Of a DNA stretch of 8,281 nucleotides, positions 1 to 6,777 are shown piece by piece. The notes beneath the pieces were generated by a model. It saw nothing but the letters and a program-made list of their open reading frames with translations. It searched no databases and had not been told where the DNA came from. The stretch spans positions 1 through 8,281 of the forward strand of contig JAYEJW010000477.1 of NCBI GenBank assembly GCA_034716535.1, given 5' to 3'. Position 1 is the first letter of the stretch. Each line of letters begins with the position of its first letter. Made by a program: the position numbers and the translations under genes. The DNA is from JAYEJW01 sp034716535 (GTDB lineage Bacteria; Pseudomonadota; Gammaproteobacteria; Chromatiales; Chromatiaceae).

Positions 1-1
1 G

Positions 2-406
2 GCCGGCCGTCGTGCCTTTGTCCCGGCGGTCGGTCGCCATGAGATCCTGGTCATCGACATGGACACCTGGGCCGAGGTCGGGCGCATCCGGGTCGCCGGC
101 CAACCGGTCTTCGTCATGGCCCGTCCGGACGGTCGTCAGGTCTGGGTCAGCTTCGCGTTTCCGGACAATCACCGCATACAGGTCGTCGACAGCGAATCCC
201 TCGATGTCGTTAAGGAGCTCGCGCCCGGCAAGGCCGTGCTGCACATGGAATTCGAGCCCCGCGGCGAGGAGGTCTGGGTGTCCGTGCGGGACGAGGGTCG
301 CATCGACGTCTACGACACCAGGACCTTGGAACGCACCGCCACCATGGCCGCGCACAACCCGAGCGGAATCTTCCTGACCGCCCGCGCCCACCGGATCGGG
401 CTATGA
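2..406 (+). CDS. nirF: NirF C-terminal part (heme d1 biosynthesis, partial gene)
   Basis: The reading frame is open from the window edge to a stop at 404-406, giving 134 residues that represent the C-terminal third of NirF (family about 390 residues). NirF is a periplasmic cytochrome d1-like beta-propeller that binds heme d1 or its precursor and is essential for d1 assembly. Visible family features are blade repeats such as VIDMDTW, QVVDSESLDVV and DVYDTRTLE, each a strand-turn-strand ending in a D-x-x-T/S-type turn. The tail AHNPSGIF...ARAHRIGL is characteristic of NirF as I recall it. The C-terminus is also a distant paralogue of the end of the NirN encoded at 4242-5825, as expected because both are d1-propellers. 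The N-terminus, with any signal peptide or lipobox, lies outside the window, so localisation cannot be checked. The stop overlaps the nirG start in ATGA, implying translational coupling. Confidence 0.9.
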   Translation, partial: AGRRAFVPAVGRHEILVIDMDTWAEVGRIRVAGQPVFVMARPDGRQVWVSFAFPDNHRIQVVDSESLDVVKELAPGKAVLHMEFEPRGEEVWVSVRDEGRIDVYDTRTLERTATMAAHNPSGIFLTARAHRIGL

Positions 407-876
407 ACGGCCAATCCCCTGCAGACCGGTTCGACGCCATCGACCGACGGCTGCTGAACGACTTTCAGAACGGGTTCCCCCTGTCGCCGCGGCCCTATGC
501 AGACATGGCCGAGGCGCTGGGGATCGGCGAGGCGGAGGTGATCTCGCGACTCCGGAACCTGACTGATAGAGGCGCCATCAGCCGCGTCGGCCCTGTGTTC
601 CGCCCTAAGCGGGTCGGCACCAGCACCCTGGCGGCGATGGCCGTGCCCCCCGATCGGCTAGAGGAAGTGGCGGCAGTGGTCAGCGGCTACCAGGAAGTCA
701 ATCACAACTACGAACGTGAGCATGACTTCAACCTATGGTTCGTGCTCACGGGCGAGGACGAACGCCATCTCTCCCGCGTGATGGGCGACATCTCGCAGCG
801 TACCGGGCTTACCGTCCTGGACCTGCCCATGCTCGCCGAGTACCACATCGACCTGGGGTTTCCATTGCAATGGTGA
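403..876 (+). CDS. nirG: NirG, siroheme decarboxylase subunit (Lrp/AsnC-like)
   Basis: This 157-residue protein is a subunit of siroheme decarboxylase, which removes the acetate carboxyls at C12 and C18 of siroheme to give 12,18-didecarboxysiroheme, a cytoplasmic step towards heme d1. The fold is like Lrp/AsnC regulators. An HTH-like region spans about residues 12-62 (DAIDRRLLNDFQ...FPLSPRPYADMAEALG) and is followed by an alpha/beta RAM-like region. The family motif HNYEREHDFNLWFV is at 101-114. The choice of NirG over NirD rests on VNHNYEREH and the C-terminal EYHIDLGFPL, which I associate from memory with NirG. NirD carries AHNYRR-HxLNMWFV, which is seen instead in the N-half of the fused protein at 1573. 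The ATG overlaps the nirF stop, and no strong Shine-Dalgarno is visible, which fits coupled translation. That it belongs to the family is very likely; the G versus D label is less certain. Confidence 0.88.
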   Translation: MNGQSPADRFDAIDRRLLNDFQNGFPLSPRPYADMAEALGIGEAEVISRLRNLTDRGAISRVGPVFRPKRVGTSTLAAMAVPPDRLEEVAAVVSGYQEVNHNYEREHDFNLWFVLTGEDERHLSRVMGDISQRTGLTVLDLPMLAEYHIDLGFPLQW

Positions 877-1469
877 TGAACGCACTCCAAGCGGAGATCG
901 ACCGCGACCTGAAGGACGCCGCGCTGATCCGGGCCATTCAAGACGGACTGCCCCTGGTGGACCGTCCCTATGCGGCCATCGGCAGGGACATCGGACTCGA
1001 CGAGCAGCAAGTTATCGCCCGCATCAGGCGCCTGCAGGCGGACGGGGACATCAAGAGGTTCGGAGTCGTGGTTCGGCACAGGGAGCTCGGCTATCGGGCG
1101 AATGCCATGGTGGTCTGGGACCTGCCGGACGAGTGGGTCGACAGGCTCGGCCAAAACATCGGGCGGATGCCCTTCGTGACCCTGAGCTATCGGCGTCCAA
1201 GGCGATTGCCGGACTGGCCCTACAACCTGTTCACCATGATCCATGGACGCGACCGCGCCGCCGTGTTGAAGCAGGTGGAACAGATCAAGCGGCGCATGGG
1301 CCTGACGGACGTACGCTGCGCGGTGCTGTTCGGCGGACGGCGTTTCAAGCAACGCGGCGCCCACTATGGCGTGGAAACTCCCCCTCCCGAGGCGAAACCT
1401 GGGCAGCGCCTGCTTGACTTTCCGGACCGTAAATCGGCATCGGGGAATCATCCGGCGCCGGCGTTCTGA
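870..1469 (+). CDS. nirH: NirH, siroheme decarboxylase subunit
   Basis: This 199-residue protein is a second siroheme decarboxylase subunit, pairing with a NirG-type partner. Numbered from the ATG at 870, an HTH-like N-terminus (about 12-63, with LPLVDRPYAAIG) is followed by RFGVVVRHRELGYRANAMVVWD and then YRRPRRLPDWPYNLFTMIHG. The WPYNLF segment is at 116-121 and the conserved His is at 125. LFGGRRFKQRGAHYG near residue 150 resembles NirH, not NirL, as I recall these families. The start is either ATG 870 (GGGG at 855-858 upstream, overlapping nirG by 7 nt) or ATG 876 (TGATG junction); I chose 870 for its better Shine-Dalgarno spacing. After the family core, about 30 Pro/Ala-rich residues (from about 167) form a tail that I do not recognise from other NirH proteins. 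A 103-nt gap follows. Confidence 0.87.
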   Translation: MVMNALQAEIDRDLKDAALIRAIQDGLPLVDRPYAAIGRDIGLDEQQVIARIRRLQADGDIKRFGVVVRHRELGYRANAMVVWDLPDEWVDRLGQNIGRMPFVTLSYRRPRRLPDWPYNLFTMIHGRDRAAVLKQVEQIKRRMGLTDVRCAVLFGGRRFKQRGAHYGVETPPPEAKPGQRLLDFPDRKSASGNHPAPAF

Positions 1470-1572
1470 TGGTCTTAGCAAACCGTGCAGCGACTGGATG
1501 CCTCAAAGAAATCGCCGCCCCGTCGGCCTCAATACAGGCCCTTTCCCGGACCCTTGTCGATAGGTACTGACA
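1470..1572 (+). promoter_or_regulatory. nirH-nirDL intergenic gap with palindrome over the nirDL start
   Basis: This is the only long gap inside an otherwise overlapping operon (103 nt). At its end, positions 1554-1573 form an imperfect 20-bp palindrome with perfect TTGTC/GACAA arms; comparison with its reverse complement matches at 14 or more of 20 positions. It includes the AGGT at 1562-1565 that looks like the nirDL Shine-Dalgarno and touches the first base of the ATG at 1573. It does not fit the FNR/DNR consensus TTGAT-N4-ATCAA, because the spacer is 10 nt. It could be a protein operator or an RNA hairpin hiding the ribosome binding site, or it could be chance. I see no clear sigma-70 promoter. 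Confidence 0.35.
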
Positions 1573-2559
1573 ATGCAAGCAGTCACATCGCTCGAGCGCG
1601 ATTTCCTGAACCGGTTTCAAGGCGGCTTCCCCCTGACGCCTCGACCGTATCGAGAGGTCGCCGAAGCGCTCGGATCGGACGAGGACAGGTTGATCTCGAC
1701 CATCCGCGGCATGCTCGACCGGGGGCTGCTGAGCCGTTTCGGCCCCCTCTATAACGCCGAACGTCTCGGCGGGCGCTTTACGCTGGCGGCGATGGCGGTA
1801 CCAAAGTCGGACTTCGAACGCATTGCGAAGATTCTCAATGTGATGCCCGAGGTCGCACACAACTACCGACGGGACCACTCGCTCAATATGTGGTTCGTGC
1901 TTGCGACCTCAAGCAGGAATGCCCTCAATGACGCAGTTCGCCGTATCCAGTCGCTGACCGGCTTGACCGTCTACGAGCTCCCGAAGCTCAAGGAATACCA
2001 CCTTGGGTTCTGGCTGCACCTGGACCCGGACGGCGGTGTCGGTGTGCGCCGGATCGATCGGGAGCAACCGACGGAGCCCGTGTCACTGGATTCGCTCGAC
2101 CGCGCGCTCGTTAAGGCGACGCAAGCCGGCTTTCCGTTGGAGCCTGAGCCGTTCGCTGTCATCGCCGAGCAGACCGATTGCGATATCGAGACCGTCATTG
2201 CGCGCCTGCGCCGACTGCTTGCGGCCGGCGCCGTTCGCCGCATCGGCGCCGTGCCGAATCACTATCGGCTCGGGTTGCGCGGAAACGGCATGTCCGTCTG
2301 GAACATCGACGACGAGCGCGTGGACGCGCTCGGCGAGCGAATCGGCGCCCTCGACTTCGTCAGCCATTGCTATCTGCGGCCCCGCCGACTGCCGCTGTGG
2401 CCGTACAATCTGTTCGCGATGGTCCATGGACGCAACCGGGACGAGGTCCAGGCGGCCGCCGCGCGCATCGGCGAGATGGTCGCCGGACACTGCAGCAAGC
2501 ACCGGGTGCTGTTCAGCGAGGCCATCCTAAAAAAGACCGGGCTGCGGTTCGTGAACTGA
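1573..2559 (+). CDS. nirDL: NirDL, fused siroheme decarboxylase
   Basis: This 328-residue protein is a natural fusion of NirD and NirL, the two halves of a siroheme decarboxylase heterodimer. The N-half (about 1-148) has an HTH-like region (RFQGGFPLTPRPYREVAEALG) and the motif AHNYRRDHSLNMWFVL at 95-110. A linker of about 20 residues (150-172, acidic/Gly-Arg) leads to the C-half (about 173-328). That half has a second HTH-like region, RRIGAVPNHYRLGLRGNGMSVW, then YLRPRRLPLWPYNLFAMVHG with WPYNLF at 276-281 and His285, and ends in ILKKTGLRF, typical of NirL as I recall it. Length and architecture match the fused NirDL known from Hydrogenophilus and Paracoccus. HNYRRDH differs from the commoner HNYRREH by a conservative E-to-D change. 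The start at 1573 is supported by AGGT at 1562-1565. nirJ follows after 19 nt. Confidence 0.92.
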   Translation: MQAVTSLERDFLNRFQGGFPLTPRPYREVAEALGSDEDRLISTIRGMLDRGLLSRFGPLYNAERLGGRFTLAAMAVPKSDFERIAKILNVMPEVAHNYRRDHSLNMWFVLATSSRNALNDAVRRIQSLTGLTVYELPKLKEYHLGFWLHLDPDGGVGVRRIDREQPTEPVSLDSLDRALVKATQAGFPLEPEPFAVIAEQTDCDIETVIARLRRLLAAGAVRRIGAVPNHYRLGLRGNGMSVWNIDDERVDALGERIGALDFVSHCYLRPRRLPLWPYNLFAMVHGRNRDEVQAAAARIGEMVAGHCSKHRVLFSEAILKKTGLRFVN

Positions 2560-2578
2560 CCGAGCCCCGGAGACCACC

Positions 2579-3787
2579 ATGTTTCGAATGAGCCGCTATC
2601 TGCGACTTCTCGCGTCCCAGGCCGCCCTGGAGAAGGCCGCCTGTGCACCGCGTGTCAAGCCGAGCGGACCTGTCGTGATCTGGAACCTTGTCCGACGCTG
2701 CAATCTCAACTGCCGCCACTGCTACTCCACGTCCGCGGACACGGATTTCGCCGGCGAGCTGAGCACGGACGAGGCCTTCACCCTGATGGACGACCTGCGC
2801 GGTTACGGGGTCCCGGTACTGATCCTCTCAGGCGGCGAGCCCCTGATGCGTCCGGACATCTTCGACATCGCGCAAAGGGCCAAGGCGCTGGGTTTCTACC
2901 TCGCCCTATCCACCAACGGCACCCTGATCGACGAGGCTAATCTGCCCCGGATCCGGGATGTGGGGTTCGACTACCTGGGGATCAGCTTGGATGGACTCGA
3001 AGAGACCCACGACCGGTTCCGCCGCCGTCCGGGGGCGTTTCGCGAGTCCCTGCGCGGCCTTCGCCTATGCCGCGAGGCGGGCATCCGCGTCGGCATGCGC
3101 TACACCCTCACCAAGGACAACGCCCAGGACCTTCCCGGCCTGTTGCGATTGATGGAGCGCGAAGACATCGGAAAGTTCTATCTGTCCCACCTCAACTACG
3201 CCGGCCGCGGCAACAAGAACCGGGGCGACGATGCCCACTTCCGGATGACCCGTCAGGCGATGGACCTGCTGATCGAGACCTGCTGGCAGCGCCTGCAGGC
3301 CGGGATCCCCGCGGAGTTCGTCACCGGCAACAATGACGCCGATGCGGTCTACCTGCTCCATTGGGCGGAGCGCCGCTTTCCCGAGCGGGCCGATGCGCTG
3401 CGCAGGGTGCTGCATCGCTGGGGCGGAAATGCCTCCGGCGTCAACATCGCCAACATCGACAATCTCGGCAACGTGCACCCCGACACCTTCTGGTGGAACT
3501 ACGGCCTGGGCAACGTTCGCGAACGGCCCTTCTCGGCGATCTGGGAGGACATCTCCGATGCGCTGATGGCGGGCTTGAAACAGAGTCCGCGCCCGGTCAG
3601 CGGGCGTTGCGCCGAGTGCGAGCACCTCGGAATCTGCAACGGCAACACCCGGACCCGGGCCTTCCAGCTCACCGGTGATCCCTGGACGGAAGACCCGGGC
3701 TGCTATCTGACCGACGCGGAGATCGGGCTCCCGGCCCCGCACGGGGACAGCCGTCCGGAGGCCTTGCTCGACGGGACCCTGGGATGA
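2579..3787 (+). CDS. nirJ: NirJ, radical SAM enzyme of heme d1 biosynthesis
   Basis: This 402-residue cytoplasmic iron-sulfur enzyme converts 12,18-didecarboxysiroheme towards dihydro-heme d1 by removing the C3 and C8 propionates and, in effect, installing the oxo groups. The radical SAM CxxxCxxC motif is at Cys41, Cys45 and Cys48 (VRRCNLNCRHCYS) and binds the SAM-ligating 4Fe-4S cluster. SGGEP at 84-88 is the SAM amino-group motif. STNGT (111-115) and GISLDG (134-139) are typical strands of the partial TIM barrel. A C-terminal SPASM-like cysteine set at 344, 347, 353 and 375 (RCAECEHLGIC...GCY) should bind an auxiliary cluster. Conserved NirJ-like stretches include YLSHLNYAGRG and PDTFWWNYGLGNV. 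GGAG at 2569-2572, 6 nt upstream, supports the start. The stop overlaps the next gene in ATGA. The identification is very secure. Confidence 0.96.
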   Translation: MFRMSRYLRLLASQAALEKAACAPRVKPSGPVVIWNLVRRCNLNCRHCYSTSADTDFAGELSTDEAFTLMDDLRGYGVPVLILSGGEPLMRPDIFDIAQRAKALGFYLALSTNGTLIDEANLPRIRDVGFDYLGISLDGLEETHDRFRRRPGAFRESLRGLRLCREAGIRVGMRYTLTKDNAQDLPGLLRLMEREDIGKFYLSHLNYAGRGNKNRGDDAHFRMTRQAMDLLIETCWQRLQAGIPAEFVTGNNDADAVYLLHWAERRFPERADALRRVLHRWGGNASGVNIANIDNLGNVHPDTFWWNYGLGNVRERPFSAIWEDISDALMAGLKQSPRPVSGRCAECEHLGICNGNTRTRAFQLTGDPWTEDPGCYLTDAEIGLPAPHGDSRPEALLDGTLG

Positions 3788-4245
3788 AGGCCTTCTGCTG
3801 TACGACAGCCGCACTCCTGCTCCTCATCATCGGAGTCGTCGGCTATAAGCTCCTGGTCCTGGGCGAGACCAGACCCGCGGAAAACGGGCGCAGCGCCATA
3901 CAGCTCGACCCGGGCGAGCGAGACCTGGTCCTCGCCGAGATGCGGGCGTTCCTCCAATCGGTGCAGATCATCACCCAATCCCTGACCGACGAGGACCTCA
4001 CTGGCGCCGCCGCTGCGGCGCAGAAGGTGGGCCGTGCGGCCGCCGGCGATGTCCCCGTCTCACTGATGGCCAAGCTGCCGATGGGTTTCAAGGAGCTTGG
4101 GCTCTCTACCCATCGGGCATTCGACGAGCTGGCCCTGGATGCCGAGCAGCTCGGCGACCCGGCCCACACCCTGGGCCAGCTCGCCACCCTGCTGGGCAAC
4201 TGCGTCGGGTGCCACGCCGCATTCCGTATCGAGACGACCCAGTGA
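3784..4245 (+). CDS. Small membrane-anchored c-type cytochrome, class II-like
   Basis: This 153-residue protein has one hydrophobic N-terminal segment (about 8-27) without an obvious signal peptidase site, so it is probably a membrane anchor with a periplasmic domain. The rest looks alpha-helical (PGERDLVLAEMRAFLQSVQ and LGLSTHRAFDELALDAEQL). One heme c motif, CVGCH (Cys140, Cys143, His144), sits ten residues from the C-terminus. A C-terminal CxxCH on a helical domain is the layout of class II cytochromes c (cytochrome c'), unlike class I NirC/NirM, where it is N-terminal. The gene overlaps nirJ (ATGA) and nirN (GTGA), so it is surely co-expressed with them. I infer that it carries electrons for a periplasmic d1-maturation step such as NirN, or supplies the nitrite reductase. 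I recall similar short cytochromes in other nir clusters but know no assigned name. Confidence 0.8.
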   Translation: MKAFCCTTAALLLLIIGVVGYKLLVLGETRPAENGRSAIQLDPGERDLVLAEMRAFLQSVQIITQSLTDEDLTGAAAAAQKVGRAAAGDVPVSLMAKLPMGFKELGLSTHRAFDELALDAEQLGDPAHTLGQLATLLGNCVGCHAAFRIETTQ

Positions 4246-5825
4246 GACCCGTTCCCGCCCGGAACCTATCCAACCGAATGGGCCTCCGAACCCTCACCTG
4301 CGCACTGCTGCTGGCTGCCCTGCAGGCACCCGCCGTTGCCGATGACACGGACGCCCTGTACCAGCAATTCTGCGCCGAGTGCCACGGCCCCGATCGGCTC
4401 GGCCGCATCGGACCCGCCTTGCTGCCGGAGAACCTTCGCCGGCTCAAGAAGAAGGCCGCCGTCCCGGTCGTGCGCGACGGACGTCCCGCCACCCAAATGC
4501 CGCCGTTCCGGGACAAGCTGACGGACGAGCAGATCCAGCGACTGGTGGGCCTCGTCTACACGCCCCTGCCGGAGATCCCCCGTTGGGGAATGGAGGAGAT
4601 CGCCACGAGCCGAGTCGTCCATGAGCCGGCCCAAGCGCTCCGGGACCGCCCCGTCTTCGACGCAGACCTCGACAACCTGTTCGTCGTAGTGGAGCTGGGC
4701 GACCACCACGCCACCCTCCTTGACGGCGACAGATTCACGCCCATCCACCGCTTCCCCACCCGCTTCGCCCTGCACGGCGGACCCAAGTATGCGGAGGGGG
4801 GACGCTATGTCTACTTCGCCTCCCGCGACGGCTGGATCAGCAAGTACGACGTCTTCAACCTGACCTACGTGGCCGAGGTCCGGGCGGGCATCAACACACG
4901 CAACCTGGCGGTATCCCACGACGGGCGCTTCGTCATCGTGGCCAACTATCTGCCCCACACCCTGGTCCTGCTGGACGCCCGCGACCTGTCTCCGATCAAA
5001 GTCATTCCCGTCGAGGATCACCGGGGTAAGAGCTCGCGGGTCAGCGCCGTCTACACCGCCGATCCGCGCTCCAGCTTCATCGTGGCCCTGAAGGACCTGC
5101 CCGAAGTCTGGGAGATCAGCTACCGGATCCCGCCGCCCCGGGGCTTCGGAGGCCGGATCCGCGACGGCCGCAGCGACCCCGGGGAAAAGATTGATCCAGA
5201 GCCCTTCCCGATCCGGCGCATCCGGGTCGCGGGCATCCTCGATGACTTCTTCATCGACCAGGATTACGGGCAGATCGCGGGTACCTCGCGAAACGGCGGC
5301 GGACAGGTCGTGGATCTGGACATGGGCCGGGCGGTCTCGGAGCTCGAGCTTCCCGGCCTGCCTCACCTGAGCTCAGGCATCACCTGGCCCTACAAGGACA
5401 CCGTCGTGCTGGCGACCCCCAGCATCAAGGAGGCCAAGGTCACGATCTTGGACACCAAGACCTGGAAGGTCATCAAGGAGATCCCCACCCTGGGACCGGG
5501 CTTTTTCATGCGTAGCCACGAGGGCTCGCCCTATGCCTGGGTCGATGTTTTCTTCGGCAAGGACAGGGACGCCATGCAGGTGATCGACAAGCAGACCCTG
5601 GAACTGGTCAAGACCCTGCGCCCGGCCCCCGGCAAGACATCCGCCCACGTCGAGTTCACAAAGGACGGACGCTTCGCCCTGGTCAGCATCTGGGACATGG
5701 ACGGGGCGCTCGTGGTCTACGATGCCGCCACCCTGGAAGAGGTCAAGCGCCTGCCGATGAAGAAACCTTCCGGAAAGTACAACGTCCACAACAAACTGAC
5801 CCGGTCCCGAGGGACGAGTCATTGA
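4242..5825 (+). CDS. nirN: NirN, dihydro-heme d1 dehydrogenase (cytochrome c/d1 protein)
   Basis: This 527-residue periplasmic protein (from GTG 4242) has a class I cytochrome c domain followed by an eight-bladed d1-type beta-propeller. NirN oxidises dihydro-heme d1 to heme d1 and is thought to hand it to NirS. A signal peptide spans about residues 13-33 (hydrophobic core ALLLAAL, cleavage after AVA). The heme c motif CAECH is at Cys44-His48, followed by GPALLPENL (57-65) and probable axial Met86 in QMPPF. RSHEGSPYAW, with His426, lies where NirN has a conserved active-site His, as I recall the Pseudomonas structure. The end YNVHNKLTRSRGTSH is NirN-like. It lacks the longer N-terminal extension of NirS, and the PALLPENL motif favours NirN. 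GTG 4242 gives a GTGA overlap with the cytochrome gene. ATG 4278 is an alternative start giving 515 residues and a more classical signal peptide. Confidence 0.9.
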   Translation: MRPVPARNLSNRMGLRTLTCALLLAALQAPAVADDTDALYQQFCAECHGPDRLGRIGPALLPENLRRLKKKAAVPVVRDGRPATQMPPFRDKLTDEQIQRLVGLVYTPLPEIPRWGMEEIATSRVVHEPAQALRDRPVFDADLDNLFVVVELGDHHATLLDGDRFTPIHRFPTRFALHGGPKYAEGGRYVYFASRDGWISKYDVFNLTYVAEVRAGINTRNLAVSHDGRFVIVANYLPHTLVLLDARDLSPIKVIPVEDHRGKSSRVSAVYTADPRSSFIVALKDLPEVWEISYRIPPPRGFGGRIRDGRSDPGEKIDPEPFPIRRIRVAGILDDFFIDQDYGQIAGTSRNGGGQVVDLDMGRAVSELELPGLPHLSSGITWPYKDTVVLATPSIKEAKVTILDTKTWKVIKEIPTLGPGFFMRSHEGSPYAWVDVFFGKDRDAMQVIDKQTLELVKTLRPAPGKTSAHVEFTKDGRFALVSIWDMDGALVVYDAATLEEVKRLPMKKPSGKYNVHNKLTRSRGTSH

Positions 5826-5839
5826 TTCGAGCTCACCGT

Positions 5840-5852
5840 CAGCCGAAGGCTG
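5840..5852 (+). repeat. Small hairpin after nirN
   Basis: CAGCC, a GAA loop and GGCTG form a 5-bp stem 15 nt after the nirN stop. No T-tract follows, only a C-run, so it is at most a weak pause or stability element and not a clear terminator. The nirN to PilJ-gene gap is 58 nt, so read-through into the next gene is plausible. Confidence 0.3.
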
Positions 5853-5883
5853 GCACCACCCCCCCAGAAGGTAGAGTAGCAAC

Positions 5884-6738
5884 ATGCGCAAACAGATCGC
5901 GAGATTGATTCCCGTCGCCCTGATGGGCCTGTTTCTGGCCGTCGGCAGCCAGGCCGCCACCAAGGAGGAGATGGGCGTCACCATCAACCTCGCCGGTAAG
6001 CAGCGGATGCTGACCCAGAAGATGAGCAAGGAGGCCCTGCTGATCGCCAAGGGCATCGATGCCGACGCCAACAAGGCCAGCCTGGAGAAGACCGCGGCCC
6101 TGTTCGACACGACCCTGGCCGGCCTGGCGGCGGGTGACGCCTCGCTGGGCCTGCCGGAGACCACCGACCCGGCCATCCTGGAGCAGTTGGAAGTGGTCAG
6201 GGGCCAGTGGGTCGAATTCAAAGGCAGCATCGGCGCCGTGCTCGGAGGTGATACCAGCACTGCGGTCTCGGACCAGATCGCACAGCAGAATTTGCCTCTG
6301 CTGAAGGAGATGAACAAGGCGGTGCAGATGTACACCAAGGCGAGCGGCTCGACCCTCGACCCCGCCGTGGCCACCACCATCAACCTGGCGGGAAAGCAGC
6401 GGATGCTGACCCAAAAGATGACCAAGGAGCTGCTGCTGGTCGCCAACGGCATTGACGCCGATACCAACAAGGCCAACCTCGCCAAGACCGTGGCTCTGTT
6501 CCAGCGCACGCTGACCGGCCTGCTCGACGGCGACGCCGATCTGGGCCTGCCCGGGACCAAGGATCAGGCGATCCGTGACCAGTTGGCCGCCGTCCAGGGT
6601 CTTTGGGACCAGTACAAGCCCGTGCTCGACGCCGTCGACACCTCCGATGCGGGCCTGGCCAAGGCGGCTAAGCTCAACCTTCCCTTGCTCAAGGAGATGA
6701 ACATAACGGTGAAGATGTACGAGCAGTCGGCGAAATAG
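5884..6738 (+). CDS. Secreted tandem PilJ-domain protein
   Basis: This 284-residue protein starts with a signal peptide (MRKQIARL..., hydrophobic about 9-21, cleavage after SQAA at about 25). It then consists of two copies of one helical domain at about 28-152 and 160-282. Each begins with the P-box-like signature TINLAGKQRMLTQKM (33-47 and 165-179, exactly 132 residues apart), continues through GIDADxNKA and GLPxTxD, and ends in NLPLLKEMN. The signature matches PilJ-type domains (type IV pili methyl-accepting N-terminal domain), related to the sensor regions of NarX/NarQ. The PilJ domain of the Pseudomonas chemoreceptor McpN binds nitrate. There is no later transmembrane segment, HAMP or signalling domain, so it is a free periplasmic protein. 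Nitrate or nitrite binding is inferred from family and neighbourhood. The start is supported by AGAAGG at 5866-5871, though spacing is long. Confidence 0.82.
   Translation: MRKQIARLIPVALMGLFLAVGSQAATKEEMGVTINLAGKQRMLTQKMSKEALLIAKGIDADANKASLEKTAALFDTTLAGLAAGDASLGLPETTDPAILEQLEVVRGQWVEFKGSIGAVLGGDTSTAVSDQIAQQNLPLLKEMNKAVQMYTKASGSTLDPAVATTINLAGKQRMLTQKMTKELLLVANGIDADTNKANLAKTVALFQRTLTGLLDGDADLGLPGTKDQAIRDQLAAVQGLWDQYKPVLDAVDTSDAGLAKAAKLNLPLLKEMNITVKMYEQSAK
5971..6339 (+). repeat. PilJ domain copy 1 (internal gene duplication)
   Basis: This is the first copy of an in-gene tandem duplication. Its counterpart is at 6367-6723, with an offset of 396 nt (132 codons). An identical 20-nt run starting at 5998 recurs at 6394 and encodes KQRMLTQ. 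Synonymous and non-synonymous differences elsewhere show that the copies are old enough to have diverged. Confidence 0.8.
6367..6723 (+). repeat. PilJ domain copy 2 (internal gene duplication)
   Basis: This is the second copy of the duplication within the secreted PilJ-domain gene, aligned in register with copy 1. The P-box-like signature and the NLPLLKEMN end are kept. The central part is more diverged and slightly shorter. Confidence 0.8.
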
Positions 6739-6777
6739 CCAAACGGGGGTTTGCCATATCCCCTTCATTCAACACGA

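Noticed and set aside
708..1481. 257-codon open frame on the minus strand
   Set aside because: It lies antisense to nirG/nirH, whose motifs are unmistakable; it has no family signature and is a by-product of high GC content.
1554..1573. FNR/DNR (anaerobox) site
   Set aside because: The arms are TTGTC/GACAA with a 10-nt spacer, not TTGAT-N4-ATCAA, and the site covers the start codon.
4266..5366. 366-codon open frame on the minus strand
   Set aside because: It is antisense to nirN, with Val/Asp/Gly-rich composition mirroring the sense codons and no recognisable domain.
4242..5825. Identification as the nitrite reductase NirS
   Set aside because: The heme c region (GPALLPENL) and the shorter N-terminus fit NirN, and the position after nirJ is usual for nirN.
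5373..6768. Long minus-strand frames (395 and 309 codons) across nirN and the PilJ gene
   Set aside because: They are shadows of the sense genes; their apparent internal repeats only reflect the PilJ duplication read backwards.
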